NCBI GenBank assembly: GCA_035546535.1
Contig: DASZWQ010000008.1
Coordinates: 1-36,369, forward strand
Direction of reading: 5' to 3'
Length of the DNA: 36,369 nucleotides
From: Pirellulales bacterium
GTDB taxonomy: Bacteria > Planctomycetota > Planctomycetia > Pirellulales > JACPPG01
Shown: in pieces, positions 26,179 to 33,928 of the stretch
Position numbering within the stretch: position 1 is the stretch's first letter
Layout of the letters: every line of letters begins with the position of its first letter
Translations under genes and position numbers: made by a program
The notes under the pieces: generated by a model
The model's input: only the letters and a program-made list of their open reading frames with translations
Database searches by the model: none
Told to the model about the DNA's origin: nothing

Positions 26179-26347
26179 GTTACTGGTCTGTTGCTCTGCG
26201 AGGGCGGAGCCGGCCGAACGTTGGCTTTCTTCATAGGACCCGCACAAGGTCTCCCAGCGCGCGGTAACGCGCATGAGATTTTCTCAGTGTCCCTCGCGCG
26301 GGAACATCGGATTCCGGATCAACGGCGTCCTTCGGACGGTTCACGCA

Positions 26348-27502
26348 ATGTTTAATACGCCCGCCTTCTGGCCCCTTTCTTACACCGTGGCGTTCTTCGT
26401 CATCGCACTCGGTCAGCCCGCCGCGGCCGAAGTTGTCGATTTCAACGATATCTCGCTCGCGAATGCCAACCCTTCGTACGTGCCGGGCACAAACATCGTC
26501 ACCGGTTACTATTTCAACGGACCGACGGCGAATTCCGTGCCAAGCACGGACCCCTACGGTGATCCGACGCTCGATGGAACGTTCGCAGTCGGGTCGCCGG
26601 CGAGCATCGAGCTAAGCAATTCTTACGTGCCATCGTCCGATCCCTCTTCTGCAAGTTGGAGCGGATTTGCGATCTCGAACGTGAACGATCCAAACGACGC
26701 TGGCTATCTGAATCAATACGCCGCAGTTACGGGAGTTGGGGCAGGTCCAGGCGTGGGGGGCAATCCGGACAACTATGCCGTCGATTTCGGCTATCTCGAT
26801 CAAAAAGCCAACGGCGCACAATCGTTCAACTTCGATCCGAGCAATCCCACGCAGTTGGCGATGCTGCCGCATGTGCAATTGCCCGCTGGATACCAGATCC
26901 AAAGCATGGACGTGACGAATACCACTTACGCAGTTATGTCCATGCTCAACGGCGACCAGTTCGCGAAGCAATTTGGCCCGGGCGATTTTTTTGAGCTGAG
27001 TGTTTACGGCACAAATGCGGCGGGACAGGTCCTGCCGAACTCCGTCAACTTTTATCTTGCAGATTTTCTAAATGGCGCGAGTAGCATCGTAGAAAACTGG
27101 ACAACTTTAGATCTGTCGTCGCTCAGTGCCGCATCGACGCTGTATTTCAACCTGTCGTCGTCGGACGTAGGAGCATTCGGCATGAATACGCCCGGTTACT
27201 TTGCGCTCGATAATGTTCACATTGCGGCGACGCAAACGCTCGCCGGAGACGCGAATGGCGATGGTATCGTGAATTCGCAAGACCTCGCGCTCGTTTCATC
27301 CAGCTGGTTGCAGACGGGCAGCGACTTGGCAGCAGATGTTAATCACGATGGCATCGTTAATTCGCAGGACCTTGCTTTGATCAGTTCGAACTGGTTGGCA
27401 AGTTCGAACATGACGTTCACGGCACCCGAGCCCGCTGCATGTGGCTTGGCCGCGATTGGCTGCTTTGTATTTGTTGTCTATTGTCAGTTGAGAAGAGATT
27501 GA
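26348..27502 (+). CDS. DUF4465 surface protein with dockerin repeats and PEP-CTERM tail
   Basis: 384 residues from the ATG at 26348, giving a signal peptide (YTVAFFVIALGQPAAAEV). The body is a DUF4465 domain: PSSASWSGFAISNVND, GYLNQYAAVTGVG, MDVTNTTYAVMSMLNGDQFA, FYLADFLNG and LSSSDVGAFGMNTPGYFALD are diagnostic. Residues about 297-352 hold two dockerin-like calcium loops (GDANGDGIVNSQDLALVSS and ADVNHDGIVNSQDLALISS). The end is a PEP-CTERM sorting signal: APEPAACGLAAIGCFVFVVY followed by CQLRRD. The protein is probably exported, anchored and processed by an exosortase. It is controlled by cobalamin riboswitch 1. DUF4465 proteins occur, as I recall, in cobalamin-regulated surface loci of Bacteroidetes; a role in B12 capture is inferred. 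Confidence 0.9.
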   Translation: MFNTPAFWPLSYTVAFFVIALGQPAAAEVVDFNDISLANANPSYVPGTNIVTGYYFNGPTANSVPSTDPYGDPTLDGTFAVGSPASIELSNSYVPSSDPSSASWSGFAISNVNDPNDAGYLNQYAAVTGVGAGPGVGGNPDNYAVDFGYLDQKANGAQSFNFDPSNPTQLAMLPHVQLPAGYQIQSMDVTNTTYAVMSMLNGDQFAKQFGPGDFFELSVYGTNAAGQVLPNSVNFYLADFLNGASSIVENWTTLDLSSLSAASTLYFNLSSSDVGAFGMNTPGYFALDNVHIAATQTLAGDANGDGIVNSQDLALVSSSWLQTGSDLAADVNHDGIVNSQDLALISSNWLASSNMTFTAPEPAACGLAAIGCFVFVVYCQLRRD

Positions 27503-27522
27503 ATGATTTATTCGTCAGTCCA

Positions 27523-27550
27523 TTGACAGCTCGCCTGTCGTGGCTAAAAT
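27523..27550 (+). promoter_or_regulatory. Sigma70-like promoter for riboswitch unit 2
   Basis: TTGACA at 27523-27528 (perfect -35) and TAAAAT at 27545-27550 (5 of 6) with a 16-bp spacer, in the 58 bp between the first DUF4465 stop codon and the second aptamer. The start point would be near 27557, only a few bases before the aptamer's P1 strand at 27561. The placement argues strongly that the second riboswitch has its own promoter. Confidence 0.8.
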
Positions 27551-27560
27551 CCCGACTAGT

Positions 27561-27745
27561 TGCTTTGGTGATCGTGGCTTTTTTCAAAAGCTTCGACCAA
27601 CAGGGAATCCGGTGAGAACCCGGAACGGCCCCGCCGCTGTAATGAGCGTAAAGGGCGACCCACTCTAAGCCATTGTCGGCGTCGCGTAGCGAGGCCGACG
27701 AGAAGGCGGGTCGCACTGCTCAGAGTCAGAAGACCTACCAAGGCA
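27561..27745 (+). ncRNA. Cobalamin riboswitch 2
   Basis: P1 stem TGCTTTGGT (27561-27569) paired with ACCAAGGCA (27737-27745), one G-U pair. The core contains CAACAGGGAATCCGGTGAGA, GGAACGGCCCCGCCGCTGTA and GAGTCAGAAGACCTACCAAGG, the same conserved segments as riboswitch 1. It sits before the DUF1559, DUF4465 and third PEP-CTERM genes. The 220-nt leader behind it contains a strong palindrome, described separately, which may be part of the expression platform. Confidence 0.97.
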
Positions 27746-27754
27746 GGTTTTGTA

Positions 27755-27823
27755 AGCGTTCCTCGAGGGAAGGGCGCTGCATAAGTGGGTCGGTGGCGCC
27801 ATGGCGCCACCACGGAGAACGCT
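27755..27823 (+). promoter_or_regulatory. Nested palindrome in the leader after riboswitch 2
   Basis: AGCGTTC (27755-27761) pairs with GAACGCT (27817-27823) and encloses GGTGGCGCCATGGCGCCACC (27792-27811), a perfect 20-bp palindrome. As RNA this forms a long stem. No T-tract follows, so it is not a classical intrinsic terminator. It could be the off/on structure of the riboswitch or a protein site. The rest of 27824-27965 holds no clear structure except a CGTCCTTCGGA run at 27878-27888 also seen in unit 1. Confidence 0.6.
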
Positions 27824-27965
27824 AATCCAGCGAGCCCTCTGTAGCGACGTTGCACTATTGGTACTTGCGCCGTTGAACGTCCTTCGGAATGTTGTTCCCT
27901 CGTGACGTTGCGCGCCGTATTGACAGTCGCTCGCTTACAAGCCCGCTTGGACTGCGCGCCTTGGC

Positions 27966-28811
27966 ATGCGAATTACGCGAAGCGGATTAACGCTCGTCGA
28001 AGTGCTGGTGGTCATTGCGATCATTGGCATTCTGATTGCGATCCTCCTCCCAGCGGTCCAAATGGCGAGAGAAGCGGCGCGCCGCGCCCAGTGCCAAAAC
28101 AATCTCAAGCAAATGGGCATCGCGCTGCAAACGTATCACGACACGTGGAAGGTTTTCCCTCGTGGATCGTGGCCGGTTACTGGCAACAACCTGAGCTGGA
28201 GCGCATCGATCCTGCCGCAACTGGAGCAGCAAGCCCTCTTCAATCTGATTAATCAAAACGCTCCTTTCTACGACCCCACAAACTTCTCGGCGGGGCAGAC
28301 CGTGTTGCCGGTGTTCATTTGCCCGACGTCGCCCAAAGACACGCTCTTCCGCCAGTGCCCTGGCCCAGTGCCCGCGACGACGCCGATGTACGCCCGCAGC
28401 GATTACGGCGCCATGGACGGTGAACGCGGGTTACGAGCGTCAAATGCGACCAACAACCCGGAACGTGGACCCATGATCTACGTAGCCAACATCGGAATTG
28501 TCGACATAACAGACGGCCTATCACAAACCGTGCAGATCGCCGAAGCGCCAGAGGGGATCAAGTCGATCTGGATGGACGTCAGAAACTACTACGACCAGTC
28601 GGGACCGATCAATGCTCCTGCGACCACCGATCCGCAGTACGTCTTTTTAGACTTTGGCCAAGAGATCAACAGCTACCACGTCGGTGGTGCGTTTGCGTTG
28701 TTAGCTGACGGCTCTGCTCACTTCCTGGCGCAGACGATGAGCAATGGCACGTTGGCGGCCTTGTGCTCCCGCGCCGGTGGCGACGTCGTTGGTGCTGATG
28801 GACCGTTTTAG
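27966..28811 (+). CDS. DUF1559 protein with prepilin-like N-terminus
   Basis: 281 residues. The N-terminus [20 protein letters not shown] is a type IV prepilin-like signal: cleavage after G7 leaves E at +5 of the mature protein. The DUF1559 body follows: [16 protein letters not shown], then FPRGSW, a middle with ICPTSP and YGAMDGERG, and near the end [19 protein letters not shown]. Such proteins are highly expanded in planctomycetes and are thought to form pseudopilin-like surface or periplasmic structures. Here it is the first gene behind cobalamin riboswitch 2, so its expression should depend on B12. The ATG at 27966 has no good ribosome-binding site; translation may depend on the upstream leader. 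It ends 64 bp before the DUF4465 gene. Confidence 0.88.
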   Translation: MRITRSGLTLVEVLVVIAIIGILIAILLPAVQMAREAARRAQCQNNLKQMGIALQTYHDTWKVFPRGSWPVTGNNLSWSASILPQLEQQALFNLINQNAPFYDPTNFSAGQTVLPVFICPTSPKDTLFRQCPGPVPATTPMYARSDYGAMDGERGLRASNATNNPERGPMIYVANIGIVDITDGLSQTVQIAEAPEGIKSIWMDVRNYYDQSGPINAPATTDPQYVFLDFGQEINSYHVGGAFALLADGSAHFLAQTMSNGTLAALCSRAGGDVVGADGPF

Positions 28812-28875
28812 AACCTTTCCGGCGGACGCTCGTGGTGAGATGTCCGCGAACTACACCCTCCTGAGGAATTGCTTC

Positions 28876-29808
28876 ATGTTGAGCAAACGAGTGACCAACG
28901 CCTGTGCCTACTCCGCCGTGCTTCTGGCAATATCGGTTGGCGGATCGGCGAAATCAGAGGTCATCGACTTCAACGATGTCTCGGTCACTAAGCCGTCCTA
29001 TAGGCCAGATGGCACGACCGTCACGGGCTACTATTTCAACGGCCCGGCAGCGAATGCCCAGCCCGGCATGGACCCTTACGGCGATCCAACACAAGACGGC
29101 ACCATCCCATCGGGATCACCTGCTATCGAATTGAGTAACTCGTACGTCCCCTCCTTCGATAGCTGGAGCGGATTTGCGGTCTCGAACGTCAATGACACAA
29201 CCGATCCCGGCTACACGAACCAATTCGCGGCGATAACCGGTGTTGGTGCCGGGCCAGGCGTCGGCGGCAATCCCGACAACTATGCCGTCGACTTTGGCTA
29301 CGTCGATCAGCTGAATCCGAGGGATCCGACGCAGCTCGCGATGTTGCCGAATATCCAGATTCCCGCGGGGTACAAGATCGATAATTTCGACGTCACAAAC
29401 ACGACGTATGCCGCGCTCTCTATGGAATACGGCGATCAGTTTGCCAAAAAGTTTGGGCCGGGCGACTTTTTCGAATTGAGTGTTTATGGAACCAACGCGT
29501 CGGGCCAGCTGCTTCCGGACTCCGTCAACTTCTACTTGGCGAATTTTCTAAACGGATCGAGCTATATCATCCAGAATTGGACGTCGGTTGACCTTTCCGC
29601 GCTGAGTGGCGCAAGCACGCTCTACTTCAACCTATCGTCGTCGGACGTGGGTGTCTTTGGCATGAACACGCCGGGGTACTTCGCGCTCGATAACGTCCAG
29701 ATCTCGCGTGTACCCGAACCCTCGACGTGCATGCTGCTTGGAATTGGGGCAGTCTCCTTTGTCGCGGTTCAGCGACGCCACAAACAGTACCGCCGATCGC
29801 CCGTTTGA
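28876..29808 (+). CDS. DUF4465 surface protein with PEP-CTERM tail (second paralogue)
   Basis: 310 residues from the ATG at 28876, with GAGGA ten bases upstream and a signal peptide (AYSAVLLAISVGGSAKSEV). The domain is a close paralogue of the first DUF4465 protein, about three quarters identical by eye: FNGPAANAQPGMDPYGDPTQ, SWSGFAVSNVNDTTDPGYTN, FDVTNTTYAALSMEYGDQFA and SSDVGVFGMNTPGYFALDNV. Unlike the paralogue it has no dockerin repeats: the domain runs straight into VPEPSTCMLLGIGAVSFVAV and a basic end (QRRHKQYRR). It lies behind the DUF1559 gene under riboswitch 2 and should be sorted by an exosortase. The tandem origin is clear, but the two have different C-terminal modules. Confidence 0.92.
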   Translation: MLSKRVTNACAYSAVLLAISVGGSAKSEVIDFNDVSVTKPSYRPDGTTVTGYYFNGPAANAQPGMDPYGDPTQDGTIPSGSPAIELSNSYVPSFDSWSGFAVSNVNDTTDPGYTNQFAAITGVGAGPGVGGNPDNYAVDFGYVDQLNPRDPTQLAMLPNIQIPAGYKIDNFDVTNTTYAALSMEYGDQFAKKFGPGDFFELSVYGTNASGQLLPDSVNFYLANFLNGSSYIIQNWTSVDLSALSGASTLYFNLSSSDVGVFGMNTPGYFALDNVQISRVPEPSTCMLLGIGAVSFVAVQRRHKQYRRSPV

Positions 29809-29876
29809 TATTGCTTTAAGTCGATCCTGTGCAGCTTTGCGTTCATGAATCTGAACAACGAAAGAGAGACTGACTA

Positions 29877-30746
29877 ATGACAACACATTCGAACGAATAC
29901 TCGGTACTAGCCGCAGCGATTGCTTTGCTGATCACCACATCAACGATCGCCGGCACGTACGACCCTCAGGTGGGTCAACCCGGCTCTCTCGGAATACCTG
30001 ACACCAGCTCGTCGTTCACTGAGTGGGCGTCGAGCGTAGTATCTATTAATCGCGGCCCCGAAAATATCGCCAATCCCAGCCTTGGCTTGGCGTCCTTCGG
30101 TGACCCAACCAACGCCCTCGGATCACCCGTCGGTGCAAGCACAACGACTCGTGTTGTATCATTGGGAGACGGCGGCTCCATTACGCTCGGCTTCAATAAG
30201 CCAATCACGAATGGCCCCGGATCGGATTTCGCGGTCTTCGAAAACGGCTTTTTGTCGGGCGGAGTTGGCCAAGCCTTTCTGGAATTGGCAACCGTGGCCG
30301 TGTCATCCGACGGCGTCAACTTCTTTACGTTCCCAGCGGTGTCCGAGACGCAAACGACTACTCAGGTTGGCGGCTTTGGCTTGCTTGATGCCAGCAATCT
30401 CTACGATTTGGCGGGCAAGTACATCGCCGGCTACGGAACCGGCTTCGATCTCAGTGAACTTGCCAATGTTTCACCGCTGCTGAACGTCAACGACATCACG
30501 CAGGTAAAAATCACCGACGTGGTGGGGTCGATTGATCCTCAATACGGGACCAAAGACTCGTTGGGCAATCTAATCAATGACCCGTGGACCACGCCGTTCA
30601 ATTCGAGCGGCTTCGACTTGAATGCAGTCGGCGTGATCAACCAAGTCCCCGAGCCAACCGGTCTTGTGATTGGATTGACTGGGGCGGCATTGACCCTGGT
30701 CACACTTATTCGTCGAACGAGGCACGCGCCCAGCCGCCAAGAGTGA
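29877..30746 (+). CDS. PEP-CTERM surface protein of the B12-locus type (SSDGVNFF family)
   Basis: 289 residues from the ATG at 29877, with GAAAGAGAG upstream. Signal peptide (VLAAAIALLITTSTIAGTY), then a domain with GDGGSITLGFNKPITNGPGS, DFAVFENGF, FLELATVAVSSDGVNFFTFP, YDLAGKYIAGYGTGFDLSEL, ITDVVGSIDPQYGT and SSGFDLNAVGVIN. This set of motifs belongs to a family of bacterial cell-surface proteins that I recall from B12-uptake loci of other phyla, beside TonB receptors; I cannot verify the link here. The C-terminus VPEPTGLVIGLTGAALTLVT with a basic end is a PEP-CTERM signal. It is the last gene of the riboswitch-2 unit. Confidence 0.88.
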   Translation: MTTHSNEYSVLAAAIALLITTSTIAGTYDPQVGQPGSLGIPDTSSSFTEWASSVVSINRGPENIANPSLGLASFGDPTNALGSPVGASTTTRVVSLGDGGSITLGFNKPITNGPGSDFAVFENGFLSGGVGQAFLELATVAVSSDGVNFFTFPAVSETQTTTQVGGFGLLDASNLYDLAGKYIAGYGTGFDLSELANVSPLLNVNDITQVKITDVVGSIDPQYGTKDSLGNLINDPWTTPFNSSGFDLNAVGVINQVPEPTGLVIGLTGAALTLVTLIRRTRHAPSRQE

Positions 30747-30790
30747 TCTCTCGACGTGGCTAGCTGCCCATTCACAGCGAAATCTGACCC

Positions 30791-30827
30791 GCGACCGCGT
30801 GGCACATCGTCAGCCACGCGGTTGCGG
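30791..30827. repeat. 14-bp stem-loop after the riboswitch-2 unit
   Basis: CCGCGTGGC (30796-30804) pairs perfectly with GCCACGCGG (30814-30822), and the stem extends to 30791/30827 with one G-U pair; the loop is ACATCGTCA. It lies 45 bp after the last stop codon of the unit. There is no T-tract, so it may stabilise the 3' end or be a dispersed palindrome. Confidence 0.7.
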
Positions 30828-31152
30828 CGGATTCGCAATCCTGCCAACTTCTGCCGAGCGGTGGTCGTCTTCGTATCGCAACTTCACGGCAGGCAACCTA
30901 GTGGACCACGCCTTGGGAAAACAATCGGAACTTGATAATTGGGCCGCCGACTTTTGTTCGTTCGTCAAGCGTCGGCTTAACGGTAGCCGTCCGAAGAAGG
31001 GCGAAATCACGGCGATTGCTTCGGAATATTGCATGGATCACCCGGAGAAATCTCCAAGTGGCTGGCGCAAACAATGGCAACGATATGGCCGCCTCTTCCT
31101 TGATGGCGACGAAAATCTAAAACGTCGCGATGGGGCCACCGACACGAAATGA
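30799..31152 (+). CDS. Doubtful open frame, possibly a gene remnant
   Basis: 117 codons from a GTG inside the palindrome at 30791-30827, which makes that start unlikely. From about codon 40 on, the sequence reads like real protein: SELDNWAADFCSFVKRRLNG, then EITAIASEYCMDHPEK, SGWRKQWQRYGRLFLDGDEN. I do not recognise a family. It could be the 3' part of a broken gene or an ORF with a downstream non-ATG start. Otherwise 30747-31180 holds nothing I can support. Confidence 0.3.
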   Translation: MAHRQPRGCGGFAILPTSAERWSSSYRNFTAGNLVDHALGKQSELDNWAADFCSFVKRRLNGSRPKKGEITAIASEYCMDHPEKSPSGWRKQWQRYGRLFLDGDENLKRRDGATDTK

Positions 31153-31180
31153 ACCGACGGTTCATCGCGACCAGACCCCC

Positions 31181-31663
31181 TTACATCAGCGAGCCCGATT
31201 GCGGGTCGATGCCGACGCCGCGCGTCAGCTCGACCAAAGCGTCGATCACCAAGAGGAGTGTGCTGGGGTCGAGCATGTCGTCCCCTTCCTCCGCCTCGGG
31301 ATCGTTGACCATTTGTTCGAAGTGCATGACATCGAAGCGGGCATCGCATTGCGGCAAGAGCGCCAGCTTCGCCGGTTCGACGCCGTCGCCGGGGCGCAGC
31401 TCTTCGATAAGCGCCGCGACCTGCTCCTCGACGTCCTCTCCTTCCAGGTAGCTGATGTCGAGCGCGGCGAAATCATCGGGCGAGACGAGCGTCAGCGACT
31501 CGAACTTGCCGTCTTCATCCGCTTGCGTGTCGGACAACTGGTAGTGGCTCCCCAGCTTGCGGAGCAGGGCCTCGACCTTGGCGAGCGTGGGACGGTTGCC
31601 GGACGGGAAGAGCACGAAATACGTTTCGCGCCACTGAAAGCTTTCGGTGTCGAACGTCGTCAT
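31181..31663 (-). CDS. Acidic hypothetical protein
   Basis: 160 residues from the ATG at 31663, with GGAG nine bases upstream. The sequence is acidic with mixed helix/strand character: ESFQWRETYFVLFPSGNRPT, a helix KVEALLRKLGSH, LTLVSPDDFAALDISYLEGE, VAALIEELRPGDG and a C-terminal helix STLLLVIDALVELTRGVGID. No signal peptide or membrane helix. I do not recognise a family with a known function. It is followed on the same strand, in transcription order, by nothing close; the smaller gene 31779-32012 lies upstream of it. Confidence 0.7.
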   Translation of the reverse strand: MTTFDTESFQWRETYFVLFPSGNRPTLAKVEALLRKLGSHYQLSDTQADEDGKFESLTLVSPDDFAALDISYLEGEDVEEQVAALIEELRPGDGVEPAKLALLPQCDARFDVMHFEQMVNDPEAEEGDDMLDPSTLLLVIDALVELTRGVGIDPQSGSLM

Positions 31664-31778
31664 CGTGTTCTCCTGCCTGCAGAGTTTGCGGCGGCGGAAC
31701 GTCTCGCGAGATGACGACTCACGCGGCGAGCGGGCCAGGAAACAGCGAGAGCGAACGGTCGGAGAGGCTGCACCACGG

Positions 31779-32012
31779 TCACTCCCAGTTGTCGCCGGGA
31801 CCGGGGGGGCCGCCGGCCCATTCCTCGAGGGCTTTCAACAGGGCGTCCCGCTCTTCCATGTTTGCCCATACGACCTCTCCCTGCTCCAGCCGGACCTCGT
31901 AATCGCCTTCGCACTGGCAATCATCTTCGCCGCAGAAGTGAGGAGTTGCGGCCACCCAAATCACGCGGTAGAGGGGGACGTGCTTGTCGTCAATCAGGCA
32001 AAAAACGGACAT
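31779..32012 (-). CDS. Small hypothetical protein
   Basis: 77 residues: MSVFCLIDDKHVPLYRVIWV, then ATPHFCGEDDCQCEGDYEVR, LEQGEVVWANMEERDALLKA and a final LEEWAGGPPGPGDNW. The cluster CGEDDCQC plus H and C before it could bind a metal. No clear ribosome-binding site. It is 115 bp upstream of the acidic protein gene and may be cotranscribed with it. Function unknown. Confidence 0.55.
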   Translation of the reverse strand: MSVFCLIDDKHVPLYRVIWVAATPHFCGEDDCQCEGDYEVRLEQGEVVWANMEERDALLKALEEWAGGPPGPGDNWE

Positions 32013-32165
32013 TGTTCTGGCTTTCTGCCAACCTCCCTAACTCAGGGGTTCTCTACCTTCGTGTACCAAGGGCGACCCAGGGATTCGGTGATCCAGTATC
32101 CTTGGCGGGGAACGCGTTTGCACACGCTCGCGGCGTGCCCTGATCACGTTTCGCCGGCTATTGTG

Positions 32166-32996
32166 TCACACGCTCTTCGATTTTGACAGGGCCCCCAACT
32201 CCGTGCTGCGCCGCGTTGCCGCCTCGACGGCCGCGATCATGGCAGCCCGCGCGCCGGCCGCTTCGAGCGCCGCCAGGCCGGCAATCGTGGTGCCGCCGGG
32301 ACTGGTGACGGCATCTTTGAGCGCTCCCGGATGCTCGCCGGTGGCCAGCACCATTTCCGCGGCGCCGCGAACCGTTTGCGCGGCCAAGGCCAGTGCGACG
32401 TCGCGCGGCAGTCCCATTTTCACGCCGCCGTCGCTGAGCGCCTCGATCAAGACGTATACGAACGCGGGTCCCGAACCGGACAGGCCGGTCACGGCATCCA
32501 GCAACGATTCGTCGACCCGCCGAGCAATGCCCACGGCGCCGAGCAGTTTATCGACGAGCGCGGCGTCCTCGGCGGTAGCATTCGGGGCAAGGCAGTAACC
32601 ACTGGCTCCGCTGCCGACCAGGCAGGGCGTATTGGGCATCACGCGCACCAGGCGCGGCGCGTCACCAAGCCCCCCTGCAAGCGCGGCCAGCGGAACGCCG
32701 GCGGCGATCGAGATGACGAGATGTTCGCGTTTCGCGTGGCCGCGCAATTCGGCCAGCACCTGCGACATCTGCTGTGGCTTGACGGCCAGGAAGATTACGT
32801 CGGCGGCCGCGGCCACTTCGCGGTTGCTATCGGCGATGCGCCCACCCGTTTCGGTTGCGAATTGTTCGCGGGCAGTAGGGTAAGGATCGCTCGCCACGAT
32901 GCGTTCGGCCGTGGCCAGGCCGGCTGAGAGGAAGCCTCGGGCCAGCGCCGTGGCCATGCGGCCGGCGCCGATGAATCCAAACCGAGGTTCTGCCAT
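32166..32996 (-). CDS. proC: Pyrroline-5-carboxylate reductase
   Basis: 276 residues. Rossmann motif FGFIGAGRMATALARGFL at the N-terminus, VIFLAVKPQQMSQVL, HLVISIAAGVPLAAL, RLVRVMPNTPCLVGSGASGY, and the C-terminal signature ALKDAVTSPGGTTIAGLAAL. It makes proline from pyrroline-5-carboxylate with NAD(P)H as the last step of proline synthesis. Length and all motifs are standard. No Shine-Dalgarno is visible before the ATG. No other proline genes are nearby. Confidence 0.97.
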   Translation of the reverse strand: MAEPRFGFIGAGRMATALARGFLSAGLATAERIVASDPYPTAREQFATETGGRIADSNREVAAAADVIFLAVKPQQMSQVLAELRGHAKREHLVISIAAGVPLAALAGGLGDAPRLVRVMPNTPCLVGSGASGYCLAPNATAEDAALVDKLLGAVGIARRVDESLLDAVTGLSGSGPAFVYVLIEALSDGGVKMGLPRDVALALAAQTVRGAAEMVLATGEHPGALKDAVTSPGGTTIAGLAALEAAGARAAMIAAVEAATRRSTELGALSKSKSV

Positions 32997-33361
32997 AGGT
33001 GGCTCTAAGAATTGATACCTAGGATCCGGCGAGGCCGAAATCGATCACACGCTAGCTTAGGTCGCCCGAGCCCTTTATGCCGGTCGCCGCCGGAGGGCTT
33101 TGCCGGCTTTGTGGACCGAAAAACCTCGTCCCATGCTACGCAAAATGGGGTGGAGGGACAATTGCGATGCCCATGCGTCAGCCGAGGTTGGTCCCGTCCG
33201 TTGCGACCGCGCGCAACCCGGCAAAGCCGGCTGGACCTGCAAGCCCGTTTTTGGGACACTCCGCACCCCCGAGCCAGTGCTTGCGGTGCATCGCACGGCG
33301 TTGGGGGCACCTTTCTCGATCGTTCGGATCCGACGTTCTCGTGCGTGGGAGATTCACAGCC
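32997..33361. other. 365-bp intergenic stretch without a convincing gene
   Basis: Divergent gap between proC and the lipoprotein gene. It contains repeated GCCGGC-rich words (GCCGGAGGGCTTTGCCGGC near 33090) but no clear promoter, RNA or open frame with a domain. Confidence 0.5.
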
Positions 33362-33745
33362 GTGAATTGTTCTCGGTCGTTCCTTGCGCTTCCTCTCCTG
33401 GGCCTTGCACTGGCCGGTTGCCAGGCATTGTCTCCGGCCGACTCGCAATCGTTAGCTGCGCGCGGCGGCGAGGAGAAGACCGTGACGCGCGATGACGACA
33501 CATTCACGGGGCGCTTGGAAACGAGCACGCGGCAACTCACTGAAACGGTGTCGAAGCCGCTCGATCCGACCTATTGGCAGCAAGAGCGGCAGAAGTCGCA
33601 GGCTGCGAAACGGCTCAAGCAACAGCAGGCCGCCGCCGCCAAGAAGCGGCAGAAGCGCTCGGCCTTCATGAACTGGCTGTTCCCCGAGCCCAAACAGCCG
33701 CGGACTCTTTCCGAATGGCTGTCGCAGGACCGTCCGGACAATTGA
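33362..33745 (+). CDS. Putative lipoprotein with basic tail
   Basis: 127 residues if translation starts at the GTG at 33362, which has GGGAG eleven bases upstream; the open frame extends further left without a domain. The start NCSRSFLALPLLGLALAGCQ is a lipoprotein signal with Cys20 in LAGC. After it come LETSTRQLTETVSKPLDPTY, an Arg/Lys/Gln/Ala-rich helix QERQKSQAAKRLKQQQAAAA and a terminal SAFMNWLFPEPKQPRTLSEW. A coiled-coil or peptidoglycan-associated role is possible; I recognise no family. Confidence 0.6.
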   Translation: MNCSRSFLALPLLGLALAGCQALSPADSQSLAARGGEEKTVTRDDDTFTGRLETSTRQLTETVSKPLDPTYWQQERQKSQAAKRLKQQQAAAAKKRQKRSAFMNWLFPEPKQPRTLSEWLSQDRPDN

Positions 33746-33928
33746 TGCCCGTGGCGTGCGCGCCAGATTCTGGCTGCCGCTGACTGCGCGTCGAGAGGAA
33801 GCCCGCGCCTTGGTCGGCCGGCTTGTTGGCGTTCCCCAGCCAGGATCAAATGATCGCGCGGCCCAAGCCTTCGCGCAGCGCGATCCGCCGCGAACGCGGT
33901 TCGACATACGGATCTGACCGTAGCACCT

